Below, one piece after another: positions 1 to 7,455 of a stretch of 12,999 bases of DNA. The translations under genes and the position numbers were made by a program. The first letter of the stretch is position 1. Each line of letters starts with the position of its first letter. The notes below the pieces were generated by a model. That model was not told the origin of the DNA and did no database searches. It was given only the letters and a program-made list of their open reading frames with translations. Source of the stretch: JBICHM01 sp043101835 (lineage in GTDB: Bacteria > Planctomycetota > Phycisphaerae > Phycisphaerales > UBA1924); NCBI GenBank assembly GCA_043101835.1, contig JBICHM010000351.1, forward strand, positions 1 through 12,999, read 5' to 3'.

Positions 1-1770
1 GTTCCTCGTGGCGAGCGTCTCAGGATCGGTGGACCCGAGCGTGCGCATCTGGATGTCGAGTGCGGCGGCGAGCAGCCGGTCGGCGTCGTCATAGCGCCCC
101 TGATCGAGCATGACGATGCCGAGCAGGCCGCCGACGCGCGCCGCTTCCGGGCTGTCGGCGCCGCGAAGGGTGCGGTGCGTCTCCGCCGCGATGCGCAGGT
201 GTCGCGCGGCTTCGTCGTATCGTCCGAGCGCGCGGTAGGTGCTCCCGATGGTGGTCCGCAGCGCCGCGGCGATCTCGGGCTGGTCGGCGAGCTCTCCATC
301 GATGCGCCGCGACGCCGATTCGAGAATCTCGCGCACCGTCACCTCGCGCCCGCGCGCCGTGGCCGGGTCGATGGACGAGAACGTCTCCTGCAGAAACTCG
401 CTGGTTGCTCGCGCCTTCCCGGCCTCGATGCGCGCCGCATCACGCTGCGCCTCCGCCTCGCGCTCAGCGCGAAAGGCGCGCACGCTCTCCACGCTCGCGG
501 CGACGCCCCCCATCACCAGGGCGACCGAGACGGCGCCAGCCCCAATGACGCCGGCGCGATTGCGGCGCACGAACTTGCGGACGCGGTCGCTGGTGCTGGG
601 CGGGCGCGCGACGATCGGCTCGTTGTCGAGGTGACGCCTGATGTCGGCCGCGAGTTCGCCCGCGCTCTGGTAGCGCCGGTCGCGGTTCTTCTCGAGCGCT
701 TTGAGGGTGATCCACTCGAGGTCGCCGCGCACCTCGCGCCGGAGACGGTCCGGGGGGACGCCTCGGCTCTGCGCGACCGCCTCCACGTCTTCACGCGACC
801 ACGCGAGGCGCGTCGTCAGCCGGGGCGGCTCCTGCTCGCGGATCAGGCGCTCGAGTTCGGAGCGCCGGGCGTCGCCGGTGGGCGGATCGAAGGGCAGTTC
901 ACCGACGAGCAGCTCGTAGAGCACGAGGCCGAGGGAGTAGATGTCGGTGCGCGTGTCGATATCGACACCGTGGCGTGAAGCCTGCTCCGGGCTCATGTAC
1001 GCCGGCGTGCCGATGATCTGCCCGGTTCGCGTGAACTGGCGATCGTTGAGCATGTCGGCGACGCCGGTGGCCTTCGCCACGCCGAAGTCGATGACCTTCG
1101 GCACCGGGCGACCGTCGATCAGTTCGACGGGCATGTTCGAAGGCTTGAGATCGCGATGGATCACGCCCTTCTGGTGCGCGTGCTGCACGGCGTAACAGAC
1201 CGGAATGAACAGGTCGAGACGCTGCCGGAGCGTCAGGCGTCGCGCATCGCAGAAGCGCGTGATCGCGTCGCCCTGCACGACCTCCATCACGAAGTAGGGC
1301 CGTCCCTCGGGCGTAGCGCCGGCGTCAAAGACGCGCGCGATATTGGGGTGATCCATCATCGCCAGCGCCTGGCGCTCGGCGTCGAATCGCGCAACGACAT
1401 CGCGCGTGTCCATGCCGATCTTGATGACCTTCAGCGCGACGCGACGGCGCACCGGGGCGGTCTGCTCGGCGAGATAGACAACGCCCATGCCGCCCTCGCC
1501 GAGACGCCCGAGGATGCGGTAGGGGCCTATCGACTCCGGATCGCTCGCCGCGCCGGCCATCAGGTCGGTCGCGGCCTTGCGCACGCCGATGATCAGGTCT
1601 TCGCCGGTCTCCTCGTCGTCGCCGGCGCTCTCGAGCATTTCGCGAAGCTCGGCGCGAAGCGAATCATCGCCTGCGGTCACACGGTCGAGCCAGGCGCCGC
1701 GCTCGGGGCGCGGCACGGCGAGCCCTTCGCCGAAGAGGCGCTCGAGTCGCTCGAACCGCTCGGCGCTCAT
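1..1770 (-). CDS. Membrane Ser/Thr protein kinase with C-terminal TPRs (partial, C-terminus beyond window)
   Basis: The minus-strand frame is open from ATG at 1770 to the window edge, giving 590 codons with no stop. Residues 1-75 are a short helical N-terminus. The kinase domain follows, with glycine loop GEGGMGVVYLAE, catalytic Lys114 in VALKVIK, HRDLKPSN with Asp207, DFG Asp228, and GTPAYMSPEQ in the activation segment, so all residues for phosphotransfer are present. A hydrophobic segment at about 406-427 follows the basic stretch RKFVRRNR and should span the membrane, leaving the kinase in the cytoplasm. A charged Ala/Glu/Arg helix and then TPR-like repeats (LGRYDEAARHL, QGRYDDADRLL) fill the rest, probably for partner binding outside the membrane. 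AGGAG at 1779-1783 sits 8 nt before the start. The start codon overlaps the sigma factor stop as ATGA, so the two are probably translationally coupled. Such sigma-kinase pairs are common in Planctomycetes. The substrate is unknown, though the sigma factor is an obvious candidate. Confidence 0.95.
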   Translation of the reverse strand, partial: MSAERFERLERLFGEGLAVPRPERGAWLDRVTAGDDSLRAELREMLESAGDDEETGEDLIIGVRKAATDLMAGAASDPESIGPYRILGRLGEGGMGVVYLAEQTAPVRRRVALKVIKIGMDTRDVVARFDAERQALAMMDHPNIARVFDAGATPEGRPYFVMEVVQGDAITRFCDARRLTLRQRLDLFIPVCYAVQHAHQKGVIHRDLKPSNMPVELIDGRPVPKVIDFGVAKATGVADMLNDRQFTRTGQIIGTPAYMSPEQASRHGVDIDTRTDIYSLGLVLYELLVGELPFDPPTGDARRSELERLIREQEPPRLTTRLAWSREDVEAVAQSRGVPPDRLRREVRGDLEWITLKALEKNRDRRYQSAGELAADIRRHLDNEPIVARPPSTSDRVRKFVRRNRAGVIGAGAVSVALVMGGVAASVESVRAFRAEREAEAQRDAARIEAGKARATSEFLQETFSSIDPATARGREVTVREILESASRRIDGELADQPEIAAALRTTIGSTYRALGRYDEAARHLRIAAETHRTLRGADSPEAARVGGLLGIVMLDQGRYDDADRLLAAALDIQMRTLGSTDPETLATRN

Positions 1771-2342
1771 CCGCCCTTCTCCTGCCGGAGCTCCTTCGTG
1801 AGCCAGGCGCGCGCGAAGCGCCAGTCTTCGGCGATCGTCGCACGCGACACGCCGAGGGCTGTGGCGACCTCCTCGTTGGTCATGCCGGCAAAGCAGCGGA
1901 GCTCGACAACCCGCGCCTTCCGCTCGCTGAGTTCGGCGAGGCGGTTGAGGGCGTCGTCGAGGATGAGCATGTCCAGCGGCTGCGGGGAATCGGGGCGCGT
2001 CGGATCGGTGAGGGTGATCCGTCGCCAGTCGCCCCCCCGCTTCTGCCGGTTCCTGCCGCGCGCATGGTCCACGAGAATCTGTCGCATGGCAGTCGCGGCG
2101 AGGGCCATCACCTGCCCTCGATCAAGCCGGCCAGACGGATCAGCGCTGGCCAGCTTCATATAGGCCTCGTTGACCAGCGCCGTCGGCTGAAGCGTGTGGC
2201 CGACGCGCTGGCCTCGGAGCATGCCGTCGGCGAGCCGCCGCAGCTCGCCGTAGACCATGCCGAAGAGCGCCTGGAGGCCCTCATCCGCTCCGGGCGGGGC
2301 CTTGGGCTCGTCGGGGTCGATCGGGGTCTCTGGCTCGTCCAT
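1767..2342 (-). CDS. ECF-type RNA polymerase sigma factor, planctomycete TIGR02999-like family
   Basis: This 191-aa protein should direct RNA polymerase to specific promoters. A Pro/Asp-rich N-terminus (residues 1-22) precedes region 2, with LQPTALVNEAYMKLA and ILVDHARGRNRQKRGG, the signature of the ECF-like family abundant in Planctomycetes. Region 4 follows a linker and carries LSERKARVVELRCFAGMT, then the helix-turn-helix NEEVATALGVSRATIAEDW. Length is typical (about 180-200 aa). The ribosome binding site is weak (GCGAGAACGAGC before ATG), and the start at 2342 is chosen because region 2 begins soon after and no better site lies downstream. It is the first gene of an operon with the downstream kinase, overlapping it by 4 nt. 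No anti-sigma factor is present; in this family kinases are thought to provide the signal input. The upstream palindrome at 2420-2435 could be a control site. Confidence 0.95.
   Translation of the reverse strand: MDEPETPIDPDEPKAPPGADEGLQALFGMVYGELRRLADGMLRGQRVGHTLQPTALVNEAYMKLASADPSGRLDRGQVMALAATAMRQILVDHARGRNRQKRGGDWRRITLTDPTRPDSPQPLDMLILDDALNRLAELSERKARVVELRCFAGMTNEEVATALGVSRATIAEDWRFARAWLTKELRQEKGG
1779..1783 (-). promoter_or_regulatory. Ribosome binding site of the kinase, inside the sigma factor gene
   Basis: AGGAG on the minus strand lies 8 nt before the kinase ATG at 1770 and within the last codons of the sigma factor. It supports the 1770 start and re-initiation across the ATGA overlap. 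Confidence 0.7.
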
Positions 2343-2388
2343 GCTCGTTCTCGCCGGGCGCTCGCCGGGCGTCGGCGCCCGTGCTCCG

Positions 2389-2397
2389 AGCGTACCA
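2389..2397 (-). promoter_or_regulatory. Candidate extended -10 element for the sigma-kinase operon
   Basis: The minus strand reads TGGTACGCT, which fits TGn followed by a TAnnnT hexamer. It would place transcription start near 2382, about 40 nt before the sigma ATG. No good -35 hexamer sits at 17 nt; TTGATC at 2421-2416 is 21 nt away, too far for a normal sigma-70 promoter. A dedicated ECF promoter is equally possible. Confidence 0.3.
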
Positions 2398-2419
2398 CAC
2401 CGGCGGCGTCACCCGGATC

Positions 2420-2435
2420 AAGGGTAATCACCCTT
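2420..2435. promoter_or_regulatory. Near-perfect 16-bp inverted repeat upstream of the sigma-kinase operon
   Basis: The minus strand reads AAGGGTGATTACCCTT: 6-bp perfect arms (AAGGGT/ACCCTT) around a 4-nt centre. It begins 78 nt upstream of the sigma factor ATG. The AT-rich content stands out from the GC-rich surroundings. A half-match, CGGGTGACG, follows on the minus strand at about 2415-2407. The arrangement looks like an operator for a dimeric regulator, but no regulator is identified. Confidence 0.45.
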
Positions 2436-2724
2436 CGCCGATGCGAATCCGAAAAAATCTCTGCCCGGTCTGGGCGCGCCGTGCGCAGGTGTCGTTGATG
2501 AGGCCGAAGCCCCCGGCGCCCGTGAGGGGTCGCGCCGGTCGGGCGCACCCGTCTCGCTTCGCGGATCGCCGCCCCACCCGGCGGCGTTCCGCTTCCAATC
2601 GACCAACCGCGCCTCGGTGCGCCGCTCCGGAGGGGGAGACGGCGCGCTTTGGCGTGCGCTCAGCGAGCAACGCATCGCTCCACACGAGGTGCCACACCGT
2701 GCCGGAGTCGGCCTGCGGGCGCGG

Positions 2725-2730
2725 TAGCAT
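2725..2730 (+). promoter_or_regulatory. Possible -10 hexamer TAGCAT before the tssBC-like gene
   Basis: TAGCAT matches the -10 consensus at four of six positions and lies 36 nt before the ATG at 2766. No credible -35 is seen 16-18 nt upstream, so this is weak. A small hairpin (GGCGC/GCGCC) lies just before the ribosome binding site. Confidence 0.25.
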
Positions 2731-2751
2731 GACCTCGGGCGCGAAGGCGCC

Positions 2752-2756
2752 GGAGG
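2752..2756 (+). promoter_or_regulatory. Ribosome binding site of the tssBC-like gene
   Basis: GGAGG ends 9 nt before ATG 2766 and supports that start over any upstream alternative. Confidence 0.7.
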
Positions 2757-2765
2757 GGCGAACAG

Positions 2766-4295
2766 ATGAGCCAGCAGCAACCGAGCGGTACTCCCGGCGA
2801 GATCCGGGCCGAGTTCACCTTCTCGCAGCCGAAGGGCGAGCCGATTCCGACGCGCGCCACGGCCATGCGGATCGTCGTCGTCGGCGACTTCACCGGGCGC
2901 GAGAGCCGCGGCGTCGACACCGGGGCGATCGGGCGGGCGCGCTCCTTCGATGTCGACACCCTCGAAGGCCTCCCGGGGCGCATGGGCGTCGAGATCTCGC
3001 TTTCGCGCGAGGGCGACACCGCGCTCGCCGTGCCGATCGGCACGATCGATGATCTGCATCCCGACCACCTGCTGGCGCGCGTGCCCGTCTTTCACGAACT
3101 GCTCGGTGTGCGCCGACGCCTCGCCGACCCGGCGACCTTCGCCGACGCCGCGGCCGAGGTGAAGGCGTGGTCCGCCGCGCCCGCCCCTGACAGCGCGACA
3201 TCACAGAGCGCGCCTGCGCCCTCCTCCGGGGGCAACCTCGCCTCGCTCCTTGGGATGCGCGATGCGCCCGCCGGCGACGGCGCGACGAACGGACGCCGGC
3301 GGTCCCCCGCCGATGCGCTCATCCGCTCGCTCGTCCGTCCGCACATCGTCGACGATCCCGACCCGCGCCAGGAGTCGATGGTGGCTGAGGTTGATCGCGG
3401 GCTCGCGACGCAGCTTCGCGCCGTGCTGCACGACCCGATGTTCCAGCGCGTCGAAGCGAACTGGCGCAGCGCGTGGGAGCTGGCCACCATGATCGAGACC
3501 GACCAGGGCGTCGGCCTGTCGATCGTCGATGCCTCGAAGCGCGAGCTGCTCGCCGACCTCGGGAGCGCGGGCGACCCCGATGCTTCGGCGCTCGGTCGGG
3601 CGCTCGCCGAGATGGGCGCCGGCGGCGAGGACGCGTGGACGCTGGTCGTCGGGCTGTTCTCCTTCGGGCCGACGCGCGCCGACGCCGAGGGGCTCCTGCG
3701 CATTGCGCAGTGCGTTCGGCGCGTCGGCGGTTCGGTCGTCTGCGCGGGCGAGCCGGGGCTCGTCGGCTGTCCGGCCTTTGAAGGCACGCCGAACCCGGGG
3801 TCGTGGTCAGCCCCCGGCGATGAGGACGGCGCGTGGGCGGCGCTTCGGCGGCGCCCCGAGGCGGGGCACATCTGCCTCACGGCGCCGCGGACGCTCGTGC
3901 GCCTCCCCTACGGCGCGTCGACCGATCCGATCGACACCATGCCTTTCGAGGAGGCCGAGGGCGGGCCGCTGGACCACGGGGACTACCTGTGGAGTGAGGG
4001 CTCGCCGCTGGTCGCGCGCGTCCTCGCATCGCTGTTCGTCGAGCACGAGCGGTTCGTCTTCCCGCCCGGCATCGCGACGATTGACGGCCTCCCGGCGCAC
4101 TCCTGGAAGGACGCCGATGGCGAACCGGAGATGAAGCCCTGCGCCGAGGCGTGGCTGACCGAACAGGCGATGCGGAAGATCGAGTCGTGCGGGCTGACGC
4201 CGCTGGCGTCGGTGCGCCGCCTCGACGCGGTGCAGGTGCAGCCGCCGCGGGCGTTCGCCGAGGGCGCATCGCGCCTCGCCGGCCCCTGGTCGTAA
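2766..4295 (+). CDS. Fused TssB-TssC-like (type VI sheath-like) protein, TssC C-terminus missing
   Basis: This 509-aa protein joins two type VI secretion sheath domains. Residues about 12-135 resemble TssB/VipA: FTFSQPKGEPIP, then RIVVVGDFTGRESR, then IDDLHPDHLLARVPVFHELL and RRRLADPATF. A Pro/Ala/Ser/Gly linker (136-180) leads to a TssC/VipB-like part: EVDRGLATQLRAVLHDPMFQ and VEANWRSAWELA (about 208-240), WTLVVGLFSF, LTAPRTLVRLPYG (371-383), FEEAEGG, DYLWSEGSP and IDGLPAHSWKDADGEP. Normal TssB is about 160-170 aa and TssC about 490-500 aa as separate proteins. Here the TssC part is only about 330 aa and stops shortly after the position where TssC continues for roughly another 100 residues. 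There is no signal peptide, so it is cytoplasmic. No other type VI gene is visible, and the gene appears monocistronic. It may be a degenerate or repurposed sheath protein. Family assignment is firm; an injection role is not. Confidence 0.85.
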   Translation: MSQQQPSGTPGEIRAEFTFSQPKGEPIPTRATAMRIVVVGDFTGRESRGVDTGAIGRARSFDVDTLEGLPGRMGVEISLSREGDTALAVPIGTIDDLHPDHLLARVPVFHELLGVRRRLADPATFADAAAEVKAWSAAPAPDSATSQSAPAPSSGGNLASLLGMRDAPAGDGATNGRRRSPADALIRSLVRPHIVDDPDPRQESMVAEVDRGLATQLRAVLHDPMFQRVEANWRSAWELATMIETDQGVGLSIVDASKRELLADLGSAGDPDASALGRALAEMGAGGEDAWTLVVGLFSFGPTRADAEGLLRIAQCVRRVGGSVVCAGEPGLVGCPAFEGTPNPGSWSAPGDEDGAWAALRRRPEAGHICLTAPRTLVRLPYGASTDPIDTMPFEEAEGGPLDHGDYLWSEGSPLVARVLASLFVEHERFVFPPGIATIDGLPAHSWKDADGEPEMKPCAEAWLTEQAMRKIESCGLTPLASVRRLDAVQVQPPRAFAEGASRLAGPWS

Positions 4296-4298
4296 CGA

Positions 4299-4325
4299 CA
4301 ACGCCCGGCGCGAGGCCGGGCGTTG
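4299..4325. terminator. Bidirectional hairpin between convergent tssBC-like gene and pckA
   Basis: CAACGCCCGGC (4299-4309), loop GCGAG and GCCGGGCGTTG (4315-4325) form a perfect 11-bp stem. It lies between stops at 4295 (+) and 4356 (-). There is no T-tract on either side, so it is a stable hairpin that could end transcription both ways, not a textbook intrinsic terminator. Confidence 0.65.
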
Positions 4326-4355
4326 GTGGAGATCGCGGTGTTCGTCCGAATCGGG

Positions 4356-5945
<1,590 letters not shown>

Positions 5946-5992
5946 CGCGTCTGGCTCGCAGCAGGGTGGTGTAGATGCGTCGCAGCCCGGGG

Positions 5993-6019
5993 CGAGCCCC
6001 CCTCTCTCACGGGGGCTCG
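5993..6019 (-). promoter_or_regulatory. Hairpin in the pckA leader
   Basis: CGAGCCCCC (5993-6001) and GGGGGCTCG (6011-6019) form a perfect 9-bp stem with a 9-nt pyrimidine-rich loop. It lies 48 nt upstream of the pckA ATG and downstream of the candidate promoter, so it would be in the mRNA leader. Possible roles are stability or translation control. No riboswitch class is recognised. Confidence 0.4.
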
Positions 6020-6041
6020 GGCGTGCGTCGGGGAACCGCAC

Positions 6042-6050
6042 AGTGTATCA
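6042..6050 (-). promoter_or_regulatory. Candidate extended -10 promoter element for pckA
   Basis: The minus strand reads TGATACACT, that is TGn plus TACACT, four of six to the -10 consensus. It would start the transcript near 6035, giving a leader of about 90 nt that includes the hairpin at 5993-6019. The -35 position has no good match, which an extended -10 can tolerate. Confidence 0.4.
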
Positions 6051-6109
6051 GACCCGCCGGTGTCCGTCCCGCCGCATCGCGGGCGGCCCCCCCCCCGGCC
6101 CCGGCATCG

Positions 6110-6138
6110 TTGACTCCCCCTCATCGCCGTCGTACTGT
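6110..6138 (+). promoter_or_regulatory. Candidate sigma-70 promoter of tRNA-His
   Basis: TTGACT (6110-6115, five of six to the -35 consensus) and TACTGT (6133-6138, TAnnnT) are exactly 17 nt apart. The predicted start near 6145 lies about 26 nt before the tRNA. This is the best-spaced promoter in the window. Confidence 0.55.
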
Positions 6139-6170
6139 CCGGGCCGGCGCGCGCCAGCGCCGGTCGAGAC

Positions 6171-6245
6171 GGCGGCCGTAGCTCAGTCGGTTAGAGCACC
6201 TGGTTGTGGTCCAGGGGGTCGGGGGTTCGAGTCCCCTCGGTCGCC
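6171..6245 (+). tRNA. tRNA-His (anticodon GTG)
   Basis: A full cloverleaf can be drawn. The acceptor stem is GCGGCCG (6172-6178) with CGGTCGC (6238-6244), including one G-U pair. The D arm is GCTC...GAGC. The anticodon stem CCTGG/CCAGG carries loop TTGTGGT with anticodon GTG at 6206-6208, reading CAC/CAU histidine codons. The T arm is GGGGG-TTCGAGT-CCCCT. The base before the acceptor stem is G (6171) and the discriminator is C (6245), so the extra G-1:C73 pair that marks histidine tRNA is encoded. The 3' CCA is not encoded and must be added by CCA transferase. No terminator with a T-tract is evident directly after it. Confidence 0.97.
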
Positions 6246-6441
6246 CTTCAGCGCTCGCCCCAAAGGCAACGCTCCGATGGTCCGGGAAGCGGCGACGCCG
6301 CACTCCGGGGCTGTCGGTCCATCAATCCAATCTTGACAACCCTCCTTTTTCGCCCATGCTTCCGCTGGAGGTTCATACCCGGGAAGTCCCCGGGATCCTC
6401 GGTCCCCCGCACAGGGATCCGGCGTCACGGAGAGCGGTTGG
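6246..6441 (+). other. Region between tRNA-His and the PEP-CTERM-like gene
   Basis: This 196-nt stretch has no convincing gene. It contains TTGACA at 6333-6338, a perfect -35 hexamer, but 16-17 nt downstream only CATGCT/ATGCTT serves as a poor -10. A 6-bp stem (CCCGGG twice, 6378-6394) would lie in the leader. GGAGAG at 6429-6434, 7 nt before the ATG at 6442, is a good ribosome binding site for the next gene. Confidence 0.4.
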
Positions 6442-7446
6442 ATGTATTCAGAGCTGGTCCATCTACGGCCGCGCGCCGGCGCGGTGCTTGCAGCCGTGCT
6501 GCTCGCCGGCTCGATCGGCGGACGCGCCGACGCCGGGCTTGCGTTCGAAAAGGAGCGCAAGTTCGAGGCGACCAACGAGACGCGCGACCGCGCCGAGTTC
6601 CTCGCATCGGACCTCTTCACCACGAACACCGATCCGAACGTCTTCGGCGACCTCCCCACGGTGATCGTCGCCGGGCGCGGCGGCGGGCTCGACGTCGACT
6701 TCTATGCCTTCGAGATGCTCGAGCCGGGCGTGATGATGGTGGACATCGACGGGACGCCGGCCTCATTCGACGCGTTCCTCTCGATCTTCGACGATCGCGG
6801 CGCGCTCATCGCCTGGAGCGACAACGACGCGAATGATCGCGGCTCCGATCAGAACGAGGACGATCCGTTCGTCGGCACGCTCTACCTGCCCGAGGCGGGC
6901 GTGTACTTCATCGCCGTCTCATCAGCGGCGAACCGCCCGCTCATCCTTCGTCAGCAGGCGGCCAGCGCCGACGAGGCCCCGATCCAGAGCGTGGCGCCGA
7001 GGACCGTCCCGCTCGTGCGACCCGATGGCGGCCCGGGCGGATTCGCCGTTGTCGGCGGCCCCAGCGACAGCGACGCCTTCGGTGAGACCGGAGCGCTCGA
7101 CGCCCTGCCCTACACCCTCGCCGTCAGCGCCAGCGGCGTCGACGCCCCGCCGAGCGCCGGCATCAGCGACCTGCTCTCGAGCGCATTCACCAACGCGAGC
7201 TTCGACTTCCCGAGCGCCGGCTTCTCCGGCCCGATCGCCGTGGGCGGGGGCAACGGTGGTGGCGGCGGGGACGACGGCGGCGGCGGCGGCGATGATGGCG
7301 ACGACGACGGTGGCGGTGACGACGATGACAACAACCCGCCCCCGCCGCCACCACCGCCGAACCCAATCCCGCTGCCCGGCGGCGGCATGCTGGGGCTCAT
7401 CGGCCTCGGCGCGATGGCGACGCGTCGCCGGCGCCCGCTCGACTAA
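6442..7446 (+). CDS. Secreted protein with PPC-like domain and PEP-CTERM-like sorting tail
   Basis: This 334-aa exported protein has no clear enzymatic motif. Residues 1-31 are a signal peptide (basic HLRPRAG, hydrophobic VLAAVLLAGSIGG, cleavage near RADA). Residues about 83-160 match the bacterial pre-peptidase/DVUA0089-like beta-sandwich pattern: DVDFYAFEMLEPG, FDAFLSIFDDRG, WSDNDAND, DPFVGTLYLPEAGVYFIAVS; the Asp/Asn cluster may bind calcium. A glycine/aspartate tract (267-298) and eight prolines (299-306) form a flexible stalk. The tail has IPLPGGG, then a short hydrophobic segment GMLGLIGLGAMA, then TRRRRP, the three-part layout of PEP-CTERM anchors. GGAGAG 7 nt upstream supports the start. 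It converges with the dockerin-like nuclease (9 nt between stops). The function is probably surface or matrix structure. The sorting call is by layout, since the motif is PLPGG, not a strict PEP. Confidence 0.85.
   Translation: MYSELVHLRPRAGAVLAAVLLAGSIGGRADAGLAFEKERKFEATNETRDRAEFLASDLFTTNTDPNVFGDLPTVIVAGRGGGLDVDFYAFEMLEPGVMMVDIDGTPASFDAFLSIFDDRGALIAWSDNDANDRGSDQNEDDPFVGTLYLPEAGVYFIAVSSAANRPLILRQQAASADEAPIQSVAPRTVPLVRPDGGPGGFAVVGGPSDSDAFGETGALDALPYTLAVSASGVDAPPSAGISDLLSSAFTNASFDFPSAGFSGPIAVGGGNGGGGGDDGGGGGDDGDDDGGGDDDDNNPPPPPPPPNPIPLPGGGMLGLIGLGAMATRRRRPLD
7240..7368 (+). repeat. Low-complexity Gly/Asp then poly-Pro coding tract
   Basis: GGC/GGT/GGG and GAC/GAT codons alternate in blocks, followed by GAC/AAC and eight CCN codons. 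Codons vary at third positions, so this is a protein-selected low-complexity region and not a pure DNA microsatellite. It separates the folded domain from the membrane tail of the secreted protein. Confidence 0.8.
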
Positions 7447-7455
7447 GCGATCGGC

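Larger units (their letters stand above)
2343..2765. other. Divergent non-coding region between sigma-kinase operon and tssBC-like gene
   Basis: This stretch of 423 nt separates two outward-facing genes. Frames crossing it (for example 2381-3052 + and 2428-2730 -) are Arg/Pro-rich with no recognisable domain and no convincing start, so I treat them as chance open frames. It holds the inverted repeat at 2420-2435, an A-rich patch (GAAAAAATCT, 2451-2460), a candidate extended -10 for the sigma operon (2389-2397), and a TAGCAT hexamer 36 nt before the plus-strand gene (2725-2730). The middle part, roughly 2470-2700, shows nothing I can name. Confidence 0.6.

Noticed and set aside
1156..2163. A 335-codon plus-strand open frame across the kinase and sigma genes, and a 267-codon one at 175-978
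   Set aside because: Both are antisense to well-supported kinase and sigma domains and look like GC-bias artefacts.
2428..2730. Minus-strand frame of 100 codons in the divergent region
   Set aside because: It is Arg-rich with no domain, no good ribosome binding site, and contains the regulatory-looking region.
5946..6041. Upstream extension of pckA to 6041
   Set aside because: The 32 extra residues are Pro/Arg/Cys-rich and unlike the family. They cover the leader hairpin, and 5945 gives the usual length.
6391..6420. Paired GGATCC sites and nearby CCCGGG repeats before the PEP-CTERM-like gene
   Set aside because: They are short palindromes expected in GC-rich DNA, with no flanking structure to suggest a mobile element or attachment site.
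7110..7400. A 96-codon minus-strand frame rich in Gly, Pro and Ser
   Set aside because: It is the complement of the low-complexity tract in the PEP-CTERM-like gene.
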